Assembly: GCA_946482385.1 (NCBI GenBank)
Contig: CAMLRI010000050.1
Location: 1 to 9,078, forward strand
Direction: 5' to 3'
DNA length: 9,078 nucleotides
From: an uncultured Cellvibrio sp.
GTDB lineage: Bacteria > Pseudomonadota > Gammaproteobacteria > Pseudomonadales > Cellvibrionaceae
The translations under genes and the position numbers were made by a program. Below the pieces are notes generated by a model. The model did no database searches and was not told where the DNA came from. It worked only from the letters and a program-made list of their open reading frames with translations. Below are positions 1 through 6,857 of this stretch, one piece after another. Each line of letters begins with the position of its first letter. The stretch's first letter is position 1.

Positions 1-134
1 TGGTGTCCAGGCCCGAGCTGGAAGATTTTTACCAGCAGGTGGATGAATTGCGTTTGGCCGTGGATCGCGCAGCAGCGCGTATCGAAAAGCTCCTTGCGGA
101 GCGCAAACCCACGTTAAAACAAAATGAGAATTGA
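1..134 (+). CDS. ubiJ: UbiJ, ubiquinone biosynthesis accessory factor (3' end only)
   Basis: Only the last 43 or so codons are present; the reading frame enters at base 3 and stops at TGA 132-134. The peptide is a charged amphipathic helix rich in Glu, Arg and Leu (it contains [20 protein letters not shown]), which fits the C-terminal coiled coil that follows the SCP2-like lipid-binding domain in UbiJ. In E. coli UbiJ is a soluble accessory factor of the ubiquinone biosynthesis complex, thought to bind the lipid intermediates. The frame overlaps the ubiB start by 11 bp, giving the ubiE-ubiJ-ubiB type gene order known from gammaproteobacteria and suggesting translational coupling. The SCP2 domain lies outside the window, so the call rests on the helix and the position next to ubiB. 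Confidence 0.75.
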   Translation, partial: VSRPELEDFYQQVDELRLAVDRAAARIEKLLAERKPTLKQNEN

Positions 135-1794
135 GTTTGCAATGGTCTTTCTTCGTTTATTAACTATCCTGCGCGTATTTGCCCGTTATCGATTGGATCA
201 ATTGCTGCCCGATAAGCTGCCGCTTGCAGCGCGCCTGTTATTGCTTTTCTTCCGTCTTTTTCCCTCGCCCCAATTAACGCGCGGTGAAAGAGTGCGCCGC
301 GCCTGCGAAGACCTGGGGCCTATCTTCGTTAAATTTGGCCAGTTGCTTTCCACTCGCCCGGATCTGGTGCCCGACGATATAGCCGCCGAACTCAATCACC
401 TGCAAGACAATGTCGCGCCTTTCTCCAATGAAGAATTCCAGCGCATTGTGGAGCAATCCCTGGGCGCAAAAGTCAGCGAGTTGTTTGCCAGCTATGATGC
501 TGCGCCACTCGCATCCGCATCGGTAGCGCAAGTACATACTGCCACCTTAAAAGATGGCCGCGATGTGGTGATCAAAGTGATTCGCCCCGGCATCGAAAAA
601 GTCATCGCCCAGGACATAGCCCTGCTGTTGCAATTGGCGCGCTGGGTAGAGCGCAACACCCGCGACGGCAAGCGCCTGCACCCAGTGGAAATTGTCGAGG
701 ATTACCGCACCACCATTTTCGACGAGCTGGACTTGCAGCGCGAAGCAGCCAATGCTTCGCAATTGCGGCGCAATTTTTTGCACTCGCCGCTGCTCTATGT
801 GCCGGAAGTCTATTGGGATTACACCCGCCACAATGTGCTCACCATGGAGCGTATCTACGGTATTCCGGTCACCGATCTGGATGCCTTGGCGGCACAGCAC
901 ACCGATATGAAAAAACTCGCCGAGCGCGGTGTGGAGATTTTTTTCACCCAGGTGTTTGAGCACAATTTTTTTCACGCCGATATGCACCCCGGCAATATTT
1001 TTGTTGCCCGCAACAACCCGCAGCAGCCGCAATATATAGCGGTGGATATGGCCATAGTTGGCTCCCTCACCCGCGCCGACCAATATTATTTGGCGCGCAA
1101 CCTGCTCGCGATGTTCCGCCGCGATTACCGCCAGGTGGCGGAATTGCATGTGGAGAGTGGCTGGGTGCCCAAGTATGTGCGGGTGGAAGAATTGGAAGCG
1201 GCCATTCGCACTGTGTGCGAGCCTATTTTTGAAAAGCCGTTAAAAGATATTTCCTTTGCCCAGGTGATGATTAACCTGTTTCGCACTGCGCGCCGCTTCG
1301 ATATGGAAGTGCAGCCGCAGCTGGTACTGTTGGAAAAAACCCTGCTCAATATTGAAGGCCTGGGGCGCCAGCTCTACCCGGAATTGGATTTGTGGGCCAC
1401 GGCCCATCCGTTTTTGGAGCGCTGGCTAAAAAACCGCTTCCACCCCAAAAGCCTGTGGCGCGAGCTGAAACGCCACGCCCCCGAGTGGATGGAAAAATTT
1501 CCCCAGGTGCCCAACCTGGTGTTTAACGGTTTGCAGCAAATGCAAAACCTCGGTGAGCTGGCGCCGCAATTGCAGGCCGCTACCCGCACCTATGCTGCGC
1601 AGCAGCGCGCCGCGCGTTTGCGCCGGCGCCGCTGGGTGATTGCGCTTAGCGCCTTTGGCGGCGCCCTGTTCACTGCCCACCCGGAAACCGTGGCGAACCT
1701 GTGGCATGGGTGGCAGCAGTTGTCGCTGCAGGATGCATCGCCTGCCAGCCTGATCCTGTTGGCTATAGGCCTGGTTGCTCTTTGGTATAAATAG
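124..1794 (+). CDS. ubiB: UbiB, ABC1/ADCK-family atypical kinase-like protein for ubiquinone biosynthesis
   Basis: The 556-aa product closely matches the familiar UbiB (about 546 aa in E. coli). UbiB is an atypical protein-kinase-like ATPase at the inner membrane, needed for ubiquinone biosynthesis. Visible landmarks are the KxGQ motif (K70-F-G-Q73), the Ala-rich nucleotide loop (ASASVAQV, from A130), a likely ATP-binding lysine in VIKV (K151), the catalytic-loop segment HADMHPGN (D286, N291), and family blocks such as [12 protein letters not shown] and [14 protein letters not shown]. Two hydrophobic helices close the protein (about 507-522 and 537-554), as expected for the C-terminal membrane anchor. 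One oddity is that the DFG-equivalent reads D308-M309-A310, where E. coli has Asp-Cys-Gly. Start ATG 124 lacks a clear Shine-Dalgarno and overlaps ubiJ, so coupling is likely; ATG 142 is an alternative that gives a protein 6 residues shorter. No obvious terminator follows. Confidence 0.96.
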   Translation: MRIEFAMVFLRLLTILRVFARYRLDQLLPDKLPLAARLLLLFFRLFPSPQLTRGERVRRACEDLGPIFVKFGQLLSTRPDLVPDDIAAELNHLQDNVAPFSNEEFQRIVEQSLGAKVSELFASYDAAPLASASVAQVHTATLKDGRDVVIKVIRPGIEKVIAQDIALLLQLARWVERNTRDGKRLHPVEIVEDYRTTIFDELDLQREAANASQLRRNFLHSPLLYVPEVYWDYTRHNVLTMERIYGIPVTDLDALAAQHTDMKKLAERGVEIFFTQVFEHNFFHADMHPGNIFVARNNPQQPQYIAVDMAIVGSLTRADQYYLARNLLAMFRRDYRQVAELHVESGWVPKYVRVEELEAAIRTVCEPIFEKPLKDISFAQVMINLFRTARRFDMEVQPQLVLLEKTLLNIEGLGRQLYPELDLWATAHPFLERWLKNRFHPKSLWRELKRHAPEWMEKFPQVPNLVFNGLQQMQNLGELAPQLQAATRTYAAQQRAARLRRRRWVIALSAFGGALFTAHPETVANLWHGWQQLSLQDASPASLILLAIGLVALWYK

Positions 1795-1811
1795 TCGCGC
1801 TTTGGTATAAA
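1777..1811 (+). repeat. 20-bp tandem duplication across the ubiB stop codon
   Basis: A 15-bp unit, GCTCTTTGGTATAAA at 1777-1791, recurs with one mismatch as GCGCTTTGGTATAAA at 1797-1811, a 20-bp period. The first copy encodes the last five residues of UbiB (ALWYK) just before the TAG stop. The second copy lies in the intergenic region and is out of frame. This looks like a short slippage duplication of the gene end, with no evident function. Confidence 0.8.
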
Positions 1812-1896
1812 CACTGGCCTTGGGTTTACGTGGTGTGCATGGGTTAAATTGCTTATCACTTGTGTGCCAGTGGTTGTTATAGCCATAAGCGCAGAC

Positions 1897-1927
1897 TTGC
1901 TTTTAAGTGCTAACAATTCTTCATAAT
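1897..1927 (+). promoter_or_regulatory. candidate sigma-70 promoter for the c-di-GMP cassette
   Basis: In the 199-bp gap between ubiB and the next gene, TTGCTT (1897-1902) and CATAAT (1922-1927, five of six matches to TATAAT) could be -35 and -10 elements, with a long 19-bp spacer. The implied transcription start is about 60 nt upstream of ATG 1994. The -10 is good but the spacing is poor, so this is tentative. Nothing else gene-like is visible in 1795-1993. Confidence 0.3.
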
Positions 1928-1993
1928 AAGCGCGTAGCTATTCCCTAACCTTCTGCTATTATCCTTCGATAACGATGCGAAGGACGCCGGCAT

Positions 1994-3832
1994 ATGTTTG
2001 AAAATGCGCGCATTTTATTAGTCGATGATACCCCCGCCAATCTCGATATCCTCAGCGCTGTGCTGGAGGATTTGGGCTGCCAATTATTAGTTGCCACCTC
2101 CGGTGAGCGCGCGCTGGAATTGGCGCTGCGCCGCCTGCCCGATTTAATTCTGCTCGATGTGATGATGCCGGAAATGAACGGCTTTGAAGTGTGTATGCGC
2201 CTCAAGGCTGAATTGGCGACTACTGAAATCCCCGTGGTATTTGTCACCGCCCTGGCGGAAGACATCAGCCAGGGTTTTAAAGTCGGCGGTGCCGACTACA
2301 TCACCAAACCTATCAATGCCGACGAAGTGCGCGCGCGGGTGCGCCATCAGTTGGAACGGCAGATGATGCTCGCCGAACTCAAATCCTTTAACCGCGAGCT
2401 GGAAGCCAAGGTGCGCGAGCGCACCGCTGAACTCACCATCGCCAACCGCCAGTTGCGCGAGGAAATTAACGAGCGCCGCTATATGCAGGATCGCCTTAAT
2501 TACCTTGCCACCCACGATTTCGTCACCCGCTTGCACAACCGCAACGCCCTGGAAAGTTATGTCGCTGAATTATTGGCGCGCGGTCAATTACAGCCCATAA
2601 GCGCCTGCTTTTTGTTAATTGATATAGATTGCTTCCGCCTGATCAATGAAAGCTGTGGCTGCATTGCCGGCGATGAACTGCTGCGCCAGTTTGCCGATAG
2701 CATTACCGGCCTGCTCAGCCGTGAAGATTTTTTTGCGCGCCTGGGCGGCGACAAATTTGCCGTGGTGAGCCAATGCGATAGCGGCGATAAGGGCGTGGCT
2801 TTGGCGCAAAGTATCCAGCGCCATTTGCAGGCTTTTACCTTCGCCTGGGAAGATAAACAATTCAAGTTGGCGGCCTCTATTGCCTGTGTGCCGCTCAGCC
2901 GCGAGCTGGTGAGTTACGACCAGATAATGCTCGCTGCCGACGAAGTTATTTATATGGCCAAGCAGGAGGCGCGCGGCAGCATCCGCACCTACGACCAGGC
3001 CAACCAGCGCAGCAGTTTGCATCGCGAAAGTATCAACTGGGCGTCGCGCCTGGTGGAGGCGCTGCACAACAATTTATTCCGCTGTTATTTCCAGTTGCTG
3101 GAGTATTTGCCCGGGGTGCGGGCTGAGCCGCGCGTGCGCCTGGAGGTATTGCTGCGGCTGTGGGCACCGCAACAGCAGCGCATGATTGCCCCCGGTGACT
3201 TTATTGGCCCGGCAGAGCGTTTGCACTTAATTCCCGAACTGGATAAGTGGGTCATCCAGCACAGCTTGCAACTGCTGGCGCAGCACCCGCGCCTGCTGGA
3301 TCACATAGAGCTGGTGTCTATCAATTTATCGGCCTTGTCGATGCGCGAGGCTGGTTTTGCCGATTATGTGTTGGCGAAAATCGACCAGCAGCATTTTCCT
3401 GCCGACAAAATTTGTTTTGAAATCACCGAAACTGCGGCCATCGTCAATATGGATACGGCGCGGGATTTTATGCAGCGCCTGCGCGCCCGCGGCTGCCATT
3501 TTGCCCTGGATGATTTTGGCAGCGGCTTTGCCTCTTACGCTTACCTGCATCAATTAATTTTCGACAAAATTAAAATCGACGGTATTTTTGTGCGCGATAT
3601 GGATAGCGACCCGGCGCATTACGCCATGGTTAAGTCGATCGTGGAAATGGCTTCCTCCCTGGGTAAAGAAGTCACCGCCGAATTTGTTGAAACCGCCGAG
3701 GTGGCGCAGCAATTGCGCGAGCTGGGGGTTATCTGGGGCCAGGGGTATTTCTACCACCGCCCGGAGGAACTCAACTACCAGGCGCTGCAGCGCTGTTTGG
3801 CGTCGACCTATGGTTTGGCAGAATCTGATTAA
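1994..3832 (+). CDS. response regulator REC-GGDEF(degenerate)-EAL, probable c-di-GMP phosphodiesterase
   Basis: A 612-aa soluble protein with three domains. REC (about 1-120) has the acidic pair D11/D12, phosphoacceptor D55 in LLDVMMPEMNG, T85 and K105, so it should accept phosphate. A coiled coil (about 125-165) leads into GGDEF (about 167-330). There the signature is G251-G-D-K254-F, with Lys for the usual Glu; DxDxF reads DIDCFRLINE (from D210) and no properly spaced RxxD inhibitory site is seen, so cyclase activity is doubtful. EAL (about 350-605) keeps E384 in EVLLR, EITE (476-479), D506/D507 in DDFGSG, K527 in KID, E563 in EFVET and Q583 in QGY, so c-di-GMP hydrolysis is plausible. A good AGGA (1981-1984) sits 9 nt before ATG 1994. 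The 3' end overlaps the histidine kinase gene by 23 bp, which suggests that kinase as its partner. Domain call is firm; net enzymatic direction is inferred. Confidence 0.93.
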   Translation: MFENARILLVDDTPANLDILSAVLEDLGCQLLVATSGERALELALRRLPDLILLDVMMPEMNGFEVCMRLKAELATTEIPVVFVTALAEDISQGFKVGGADYITKPINADEVRARVRHQLERQMMLAELKSFNRELEAKVRERTAELTIANRQLREEINERRYMQDRLNYLATHDFVTRLHNRNALESYVAELLARGQLQPISACFLLIDIDCFRLINESCGCIAGDELLRQFADSITGLLSREDFFARLGGDKFAVVSQCDSGDKGVALAQSIQRHLQAFTFAWEDKQFKLAASIACVPLSRELVSYDQIMLAADEVIYMAKQEARGSIRTYDQANQRSSLHRESINWASRLVEALHNNLFRCYFQLLEYLPGVRAEPRVRLEVLLRLWAPQQQRMIAPGDFIGPAERLHLIPELDKWVIQHSLQLLAQHPRLLDHIELVSINLSALSMREAGFADYVLAKIDQQHFPADKICFEITETAAIVNMDTARDFMQRLRARGCHFALDDFGSGFASYAYLHQLIFDKIKIDGIFVRDMDSDPAHYAMVKSIVEMASSLGKEVTAEFVETAEVAQQLRELGVIWGQGYFYHRPEELNYQALQRCLASTYGLAESD

Positions 3833-5942
3833 TTTCCTGCGCAGTTTGCGCGAACAACAACGCTTGCCCCAGTTACTTTTGTTGCTGGGGGCGGGCTTTT
3901 GCGCGCTGCTATTGGTGCTGCTGTTGCTCGACCACGCCATTGAGCGGGCAGCGGTGATTGTCGGCCTGGTATTGCTGGGTTTGCTCGCCGCTTTTTTGTT
4001 GACGCGGCAAAAACACCAGAAACTGTTGTTGGCTAACCAGGCGCAGTTAAAAGAAGAAATAGAAAATCAAACCCTGGCGCTGCGCAAAGCGAATGATTGG
4101 CTGTTAAAAGAAATTGAGCAGCGCCAAAACACCCAGGAGCAACTGGAGCAATCCCAGGAAATTTTGCGCCGCCGCGAACAGGAGCTGCGCAGCCTGCTCG
4201 ACAATATCCCCGACCCGGTATGGCTTAAGGATACCCAGGGCCGCTACCTCAACTGCAACCGCGCCTTTGCCCAGTTGCTGGGCAAAACCGAAGCGGAAAT
4301 TGTCGGCCGCTACGAACTGGATTTGGTCAGTGCCGATATAGCCCGCGCCTTTCGCTACAACGACCGGGTCGCCCTGGGCAGCCAGCAACCCTATCGCCAC
4401 GAGCAGTGGCTGGTGGCAGCCGATGGCAAGTTGCACATGCTCGATACGCTTAAGTTGGCCGTGCGCGATTTGCATGAGCAAACCTACGGCATACTCGGCA
4501 TAGGCCGCGATATTACCGACAAGCACGAGCTGATTACCGAGCTGGCCAAAGCCAAGGAGGCGGCCGAAGAGGCGGCGCGGGCCAAGAGCCGTTTCCTCGC
4601 CAATATGAGCCACGAAATCCGCACGCCGCTCAATGCCGTATTGGGCTACACCCAATTGCTGATGCGCGACAGCCAATTGGCGGGCAGCCAGCGCGAGCGC
4701 TTGCAGTTGATCCTCAGCGCCAGCCAGCGCCTGCTGGGTTTGATCAACGATATTCTCGACCTGTCCAAAATCGAATCTGGCGCACTCAACCTGCGCCAGG
4801 AATATTTTGATTTACAGCAGGAAGTGAGCGATATCCTCTCCCTGGTGCGCGAGCGCGCCGAGGTTAAGGGCTTGCAATTGCACGCACAATTGGCGCTGCC
4901 CAGCCCCTTTATCGCCCGTGGCGACCGGCAAAAGATCGGCCAAATTTTATTAAACCTGCTGGGCAATGCGCTGAAATTTACCCAGCAGGGCAGTGTCAGC
5001 CTGGCGGTTAATGAGCGCCAGGACGAAGTGGAGTTTGTGATCAGCGATACCGGCCCGGGTATTTCGGCGGCAGAGCTGGCGGAATTATTTTCTGCTTTTA
5101 AGCAGGGGCGCTCGGGCGAGGATAGCGGCGGCACCGGCTTGGGGCTGACCCTGTCGCGCCATTTGGCCGAGGCCATGGGCGGCAGCCTGCGCTTGACCAG
5201 CGCCCCGGGCGAGGGCACCCAGGCGCTGTTGCGCCTGCCGCTGCGCAACGAACCTGTGATGCTGGGCGAGCGGGTGAATATGAATCACGCCATGCAGTTG
5301 GCGCCGGGGCAAAGTATTAATGCCCTGGTGGTGGAGGATGACCGCGCCAGTTGCGATATTTTGGTGGATTTGCTGCGCCAGATTGGCTGCCGCGTGAGCG
5401 CCGCTGGCGATGGCCAGGCCGGCCTGGCGCTGTGCCAGCAACTAGCCTTCGATATTGTGTTTACCGACATTCGCATGCCGGGCATGAATGGCCTGGAAAT
5501 GTTCCAGCGCCTGCGCGCACTCAAGGCCTATAGCACTGTGCCAATCATTGCCGTCTCCGCTTCCAGTTTGGAGCACGAGCGCAGTTTTTATTTGCAGCAG
5601 GGCTTTCAGGAATTTATCGGCAAACCCTATGCCTTTGATGATGTATTTGCGGCGCTGCGCCGCTTTGCCGGCGCCAGCTTTGTGGGTGAGGCCGAGCCGG
5701 CGGCGCCAGTGCCAGAGGTAGAGGAGGATTCGGCAGCCGTGGATTTGGCCCAGGTGCAGGAGCAGCTGCAACAGCTGCTGGAGTTGGCTGCCAGTGGTGA
5801 TATGTCCGGCTGTAAAAAAATCCTGCGGGGCTTAACCCAGGAACAGCTGGGACGGCAGCGCCATCAGCAATTGCAGCAGGCGCTACAGCAATACGATCTG
5901 GTGCGTATGGAGGGGCAGATCAAGCAGTGGTTAGGCGCTTAA
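3810..5942 (+). CDS. membrane hybrid histidine kinase (2TM-coiled coil-PAS-HisKA-HATPase-REC)
   Basis: The frame is open further upstream, but that part only reads across the EAL domain. ATG 3810 is chosen because it immediately precedes the membrane segments, giving 710 aa. TM helices are at about 20-40 and 47-64, with only a handful of residues between them, so there is no periplasmic sensor domain. Then come a coiled coil (about 68-125), PAS (about 127-238), HisKA with phosphoacceptor H268 in MSHEIRTPLNAVLGY, HATPase with the N box (N382, N386), D413 in DTGPGIS and GGTGLGL (440-446), and REC with E509/D510/D511, phosphoacceptor D553 in FTDIRMPGMNG, and K605. A Gln-rich helical tail (about 640-710) lacks the HxxKG signature of an Hpt domain. 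The start has no usable Shine-Dalgarno and overlaps the previous gene by 23 bp, implying coupled translation. Its natural output is the neighbouring REC-GGDEF-EAL protein, directly or through an Hpt encoded elsewhere. The input signal is unknown. Confidence 0.93.
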   Translation: MVWQNLINFLRSLREQQRLPQLLLLLGAGFCALLLVLLLLDHAIERAAVIVGLVLLGLLAAFLLTRQKHQKLLLANQAQLKEEIENQTLALRKANDWLLKEIEQRQNTQEQLEQSQEILRRREQELRSLLDNIPDPVWLKDTQGRYLNCNRAFAQLLGKTEAEIVGRYELDLVSADIARAFRYNDRVALGSQQPYRHEQWLVAADGKLHMLDTLKLAVRDLHEQTYGILGIGRDITDKHELITELAKAKEAAEEAARAKSRFLANMSHEIRTPLNAVLGYTQLLMRDSQLAGSQRERLQLILSASQRLLGLINDILDLSKIESGALNLRQEYFDLQQEVSDILSLVRERAEVKGLQLHAQLALPSPFIARGDRQKIGQILLNLLGNALKFTQQGSVSLAVNERQDEVEFVISDTGPGISAAELAELFSAFKQGRSGEDSGGTGLGLTLSRHLAEAMGGSLRLTSAPGEGTQALLRLPLRNEPVMLGERVNMNHAMQLAPGQSINALVVEDDRASCDILVDLLRQIGCRVSAAGDGQAGLALCQQLAFDIVFTDIRMPGMNGLEMFQRLRALKAYSTVPIIAVSASSLEHERSFYLQQGFQEFIGKPYAFDDVFAALRRFAGASFVGEAEPAAPVPEVEEDSAAVDLAQVQEQLQQLLELAASGDMSGCKKILRGLTQEQLGRQRHQQLQQALQQYDLVRMEGQIKQWLGA

Positions 5943-6299
5943 GATCGCGCCCCAGCCATCGGATTTGCCGCCCCAGGGGTTTGCCAGCTGGTTCAGCTGC
6001 GCCTGGATGCGCTGTATTTCCTGGTAATCCGGCACCATCTCCAGGTGCGCAATCACCGACCAGGAGGGCCAGTAATCTTCGTTCTCTTCGGTCATGGCCT
6101 CCCCCTCTTCCAGCTCGCCTTCGTTGTAACTGGCTTCGGCATCGTAGCCGGCATCTTGCAGCACCTGGGCTATGCGATGCGCAGCAGTTTCATCGGCGCA
6201 GAGCACGGCAAACTCCAGCTCCATAGGGGCATGCATATCAACACCGTGGTCGCTCAGCATCTGCAAGAGTGCGCCATCGTCGTCTTGGGGGTAGCTCAT
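5931..6299 (-). CDS. rraB: RraB family regulator of ribonuclease E
   Basis: A 122-aa acidic protein. The central block MELEFAVLCADETAAHRIAQ, the GYDAEASYNEGE segment, W-S-V followed by HLEMVPDY, and the C-terminal GGKSDGWGAIL fit the RraB family; the E. coli protein has a matching YDGWG block. In E. coli RraB binds the C-terminal scaffold half of RNase E and changes which transcripts the degradosome cleaves. Here that role is inferred from family membership. ATG 6297-6299 has a strong TAGGAG (6306-6311) spaced 6 nt away. The leader immediately upstream of that site is an extraordinary U-rich tract (see the repeat entry). The gene follows dtd on the same strand, but a terminator-like hairpin lies between them. 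Its 3' end overlaps the convergent histidine kinase gene by 12 bp, so the two stops are interlocked. Confidence 0.82.
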   Translation of the reverse strand: MSYPQDDDGALLQMLSDHGVDMHAPMELEFAVLCADETAAHRIAQVLQDAGYDAEASYNEGELEEGEAMTEENEDYWPSWSVIAHLEMVPDYQEIQRIQAQLNQLANPWGGKSDGWGAILSA

Positions 6300-6310
6300 G
6301 GGAGGCTCCT

Positions 6311-6369
6311 AACAAAAAAGAAAAAGAAAAAGAAAAAACGAAAACGAAAAAAAAGAAAAAACGAAAAAA
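6311..6369. repeat. 59-nt A/G low-complexity tract, T/C-rich on the rraB coding strand
   Basis: On the + strand 48 of 59 bases are A and none is T. A-runs of 4 to 8 are broken by single G or by CG, starting as a regular AAAAAG hexamer (G at 6320, 6326, 6332) and then becoming irregular. rraB is transcribed from the other strand, so its leader would be a nearly uninterrupted U tract with scattered C and CG, ending at the Shine-Dalgarno TAGGAG (6306-6311). The left-most run of T on the - strand also serves as the tail of the dtd hairpin. Such tracts are prone to replication slippage and to RNA polymerase slippage. Confidence 0.92.
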
Positions 6370-6389
6370 TTCCGCGCCTTACCCGGCGC
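6364..6389 (-). terminator. candidate intrinsic terminator after dtd
   Basis: Read on the - strand, GCGCC (6389-6385), a 6-nt loop and GGCGC (6378-6374) form a 5-bp all-GC stem. A 4-nt GGAA link and TTTTTT (6369-6364) follow, and then the long T-rich tract. It lies 28 nt downstream of the dtd stop, a sensible place for a pip-dtd terminator. The stem is short and slightly separated from the T run, so partial read-through into rraB is possible. No convincing separate rraB promoter is visible in the 117-bp gap. Confidence 0.5.
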
Positions 6390-6411
6390 TCAAGATAGGC
6401 ACTCAAGATAG
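6386..6411. repeat. 13-bp tandem repeat downstream of dtd
   Basis: Two adjacent copies, GCGCTCAAGATAG (6386-6398) and GCACTCAAGATAG (6399-6411), differ at one base. A third, more diverged copy, GCGCTCAACATAA (6424-6436), lies inside the last codons of dtd, so the repeats look like duplicated gene-end sequence. The first copy donates its initial bases to one arm of the terminator-like hairpin. Confidence 0.8.
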
Positions 6412-6416
6412 ACGCG

Positions 6417-6857
6417 CTAGTCGGCGCTCAACATAAACGTTACCGGGCCATCGTTCACCAGGCTCACCTGCATATCGGCGGCAAAAATGCCGGTGGCGAC
6501 CTGCGGGTGCAGGGCCTGGGCGCGGGCGACAAAATACTGGTAGAGGGCTTCGGCCTGGGCGGGGGGCGCAGCAGAGGAAAAGCTGGGGCGCAGGCCTTTG
6601 TTGGTATCGGCCGCGAGGGTGAATTGCGATACCACCAATAGGCCGCCCTGCACCTGTTGCAGGTTGCAATTCATTTTGTTGTCGGCGTCGGCAAAGATGC
6701 GGTAGGCGAGCAGCTTGGCGAGCAGTTTATCGGCGCTCGCCTCGCTGTCATTTTTTTGGATGCCGAGCAGCAGCAATATGCCCTGCCCTATCTCGCCCAC
6801 CGTGCGTCCGTCCACTTCCACTGAGGCGCGTTTAACGCGCTGAATCAGGCCGAGCAT
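6417..6857 (-). CDS. dtd: D-aminoacyl-tRNA deacylase
   Basis: The 146-aa product matches the DTD family at its standard length (145 aa in E. coli). DTD removes D-amino acids (and glycine mischarged on tRNA-Ala) from tRNA as a chirality proofreader. The signatures are present: the N-terminal [15 protein letters not shown]77-Q-F-T80 within [17 protein letters not shown], and the C-terminal cross-subunit Gly-cisPro motif in NDGPVTF (G137-P138), which shapes the active site of the homodimer. ATG 6855-6857 shares one base with the pip stop (TGATG on the - strand). It has no strong Shine-Dalgarno of its own, so translation is probably coupled to pip. The pip-dtd order is one I recall from Pseudomonas. 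The stop is followed by the 13-bp repeats and a terminator-like hairpin. Confidence 0.97.
   Translation of the reverse strand: MLGLIQRVKRASVEVDGRTVGEIGQGILLLLGIQKNDSEASADKLLAKLLAYRIFADADNKMNCNLQQVQGGLLVVSQFTLAADTNKGLRPSFSSAAPPAQAEALYQYFVARAQALHPQVATGIFAADMQVSLVNDGPVTFMLSAD

Noticed and set aside
547..1149. 200-codon open frame on the - strand inside ubiB
   Set aside because: It lies wholly antisense to a firmly identified gene, has no family resemblance, and open antisense frames are common at this GC content.
1812..1872. CACTGGC ... GCCAGTG inverted repeat after ubiB
   Set aside because: Seven-bp arms separated by 47 nt with no T run do not make a credible terminator or operator.
3588..3809. 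Longer N-terminus for the histidine kinase starting at ATG 3588
   Set aside because: These 74 codons only read the conserved end of the EAL domain in another frame; the translation is Trp/Arg-rich and unlike a kinase N-terminus.
5934..5951. GGCGC/GCGCC hairpin at the kinase-rraB convergence
   Set aside because: Five-bp stem with an 8-nt loop and no T run on either strand; too weak to call a bidirectional terminator.
6045..6398. + strand open frame ending in a Lys/Arg run
   Set aside because: It is antisense rraB continued through the A/G tract; the Lys run is just the low-complexity DNA translated.
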